From NCBI GenBank assembly GCA_008973525.1, contig WACJ01000387.1, forward strand, positions 186,001 through 250,000: a DNA stretch of 64,000 bases. Reading direction: 5' to 3'. Within the stretch, counting starts at the first letter, position 1; each line of letters starts with the position of its first letter. Shown piece after piece: positions 62,186-64,000 of this stretch. Under the pieces are notes generated by a model. It worked only from the letters and a program-made list of their open reading frames with translations, ran no database searches and had not been told where the DNA came from. A program made the translations under genes and the position numbers. The stretch comes from Stenopsyche tienmushanensis. Its lineage: Eukaryota > Arthropoda > Insecta > Trichoptera > Stenopsychidae.

Positions 62186-63654
62186 AAAAATATTTCTATC
62201 ATATTACATCAAATAAAGAGTGTTAATGGATTTAGAATTGAATATGAAAATAAATAAGACAAGTTTAAGGTGAATATGAATGTAACGAAAAATATTGATT
62301 ACTATCAAACGATACGATAACTGACCATACGTATCCTTGAACCTTTTATTCCAGTCATATATGACTGAAATAGTTCATCAATATGTGATTTAATATCAAC
62401 ATTGACCGTAAATTCTATAGAAATTTTCACGATAAAGCTACAAAAAAGTAGTAGCTAAAAATCGATAGCTTATTTCACATTCCAGATGTGTAAATATTTA
62501 TGATTAAACATTATCGATATTGATAAGTAATAAATTTGCATTAAATACGTAATACAGAGGGTAAATTGTAGCCCTGCCTTCGAGCAGATAAGAATTGATG
62601 TTCACTAAAAATGTATCTAATTGATTGAAGCATAATTAAGATTCAAAAATATATTTTTAATGAACATAACCACATCATAAGTGGTCAACAAAATCTATTA
62701 TTTCAGTTTAGGGCTCAAGTCAAATAGGAGTTGTGATGTTTATGATGTCAAATAGAATTAAATTGAACATCATAAAACTAGCGAGAGCCGAAGCGAACGA
62801 ATTTCGTAGATGACCCGATGCTTTCCATGTATAAATCATATAATTCATAGGATTCATTGATGTCGATGTGGAACTCCTTCAACATGCAAGTTTTGTGCAA
62901 TCAATATAACAAAATATTTTGCGAAATCGTATCGTCTTTGAAAACATGACCTATTTTTTGCGCTAACCCTTTGCTTATAAAATATGAATTATTTATTTTA
63001 AGCGGTCGTCACGATAAAGAATTATATACAGGATTCGTGTATATGATTTTCGTTCGGTTTTCGGCGAATCGATACATTTTTAATGCGATTATGCTCACAG
63101 CTTCTGCTAGTTGAAATTGTTTTTTTTTAGGAGAACAAAATATTATTTCTCTTGTACACAATTTCAATTTTGGAAAATGCCTCGAGCAGATGTGTTTCTC
63201 TAATCTGTTGTCTGTTGAAGAATTTCAGCTAAAGCTGTTTGCTTGTTTATTGTGTTGTAAATTTTCGAAACAAAGAACATTTAAATATTGTGAATGGGAA
63301 ACGGACAAAAAAATCTTTCAAGTTGGAAAGCATTAAAAATCTATGAAATTCTCATTTTCAGCACAATAGGACTCTGTCGTTCAGGGAATGGGTACGTTTA
63401 GGAAAAAGGAAAGAATGCGAATAATATTTCAGATGTTAAATTGTTCACGTATTGGATATAGTTTTATTGTATATCGAAGCTCCATTTTGAAAACCAATAA
63501 AACGATACAACCTTCGATATTGCATTTTTTTTGTGGAAACACAAACGACAGCTTGATTCACATATTACATAGCCCTATAAAATCCTATCTATCTAATAAA
63601 TGACCTAATTATTTTCGCGCAAGATATGCTGCGATCTTTAATTGAATCGGAGTA
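62186..63654. other. AT-rich spacer, nothing recognised
   Basis: No exon, RNA gene or element end is apparent. A mixed patch near 62750-62900 has no sustained frame. The 71-codon frame at 63388-63603 is not convincing. Confidence 0.4.
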
Positions 63655-64000
63655 AATTGGATGCCGCACGAACTGACCGCGGATAATAAAGCCGAGTGAT
63701 TGAACATATAATTGTTGTAAAAATAAATAATTTTTATAACAAATTCTAACTGAAAACGAGAAAAGAGAAGTGATGTTATTTTATTGCATGATAACGCACT
63801 CAAGTATAAAATCAAAATCGCTTAGCAAAAACTTAAACAATTATATTGGGAAGTAACACCGCATCCTTCTTATTTGCCAGGTTTAGCAACTTCTGGATAC
63901 TAGCTATTTTTATAGTTAAAACGTTCATTAAAAAAAAAAAACAAAAAATAAAACCTAGATAAAATTAAGAATAATTTGGATTCGTATTTTCAATCAAAAC
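63655..64000 (+). mobile_element. mariner relic, internally deleted, running to the window edge
   Basis: The plus strand reads PHELTADNKAE near 63663-63696 (the linker motif after the helix-turn-helix). It then jumps over a deletion to VILLHDNALKYKIKIA near 63774-63824 (second catalytic Asp) and TPHPSYLPGLATSGY near 63856-63900 (third Asp motif, its PDL changed to PGL and SDY to SGY). Both catalytic changes and the stops show it is dead. The 3' end lies beyond the window. Confidence 0.85.

Overview
This is eukaryotic, strongly AT-rich DNA, most likely from an insect or another arthropod. The evidence is one gene built of small exons with GT-AG introns of about 70-175 nt, a dense load of decayed cut-and-paste transposons of insect-type families (mariner, piggyBac, pogo/Tigger, hAT), and no bacterial-style coding density. 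The exact species cannot be read from the window.

The only convincing host gene is on the minus strand at about 9.8-12.5 kb. Its exons join in frame from 12332 down to a stop at 9823 (583 codons including the stop, without the still unidentified first exon). It carries an acidic, Glu/Ser-rich region and a short helical motif (FLSSLMLKDYTTALKYCKL followed by ILHYEPNNATAKEFYPLI) that resembles the conserved C-terminal region of glutamate-rich protein 2 (ERICH2). One exon (10166-10474) is either interrupted by a 59-nt intron or carries two one-base frameshifts.

The rest is intergenic or intronic DNA filled with mobile-element relics. At least eight mariner-type remnants are seen: 290-1172, 19140-19590, 25010-25202, 26187-26753, 27638-27905, 45211-46075, 46370-46590 and 63655 to the window end. 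There is a piggyBac derivative with TTAA target sites and matching ends (3729-4502), a four-copy pogo/Tigger-derived family (22632, 23889, 53114, 61668), an hAT miniature element with an 8-bp target duplication (56867-57108), a long foldback element (44569-45195) with a second partial copy at 57933, a Penelope-like GIY-YIG fragment (13795-14110), a Helitron-like or retroelement-end repeat in four places, and a 330-bp repeat present twice in opposite orientation (42244, 50757).

The largest structure is a 4.5-kb tandem array at 32889-37434, made of 76- and 77-bp monomers rich in CGTCGAAA. Two main monomer types alternate, each looks like a diverged doublet of a roughly 38-bp ancestral unit, and there are higher-order blocks. 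The long open frames in it are by-products of this periodicity, not genes.

Between these, patches of higher GC (for example 15100-16320, 31250-31860, 47690-48250, 52430-52760, 55480-56100) have no convincing coding signal and could be conserved regulatory sequence. No rRNA, tRNA, CRISPR or operon-like system is seen, and nothing in the window requires a new biological system. The most unusual items are the satellite architecture, the palindrome kept in all four Tigger-family copies, and the fast-evolving ERICH2-like gene.
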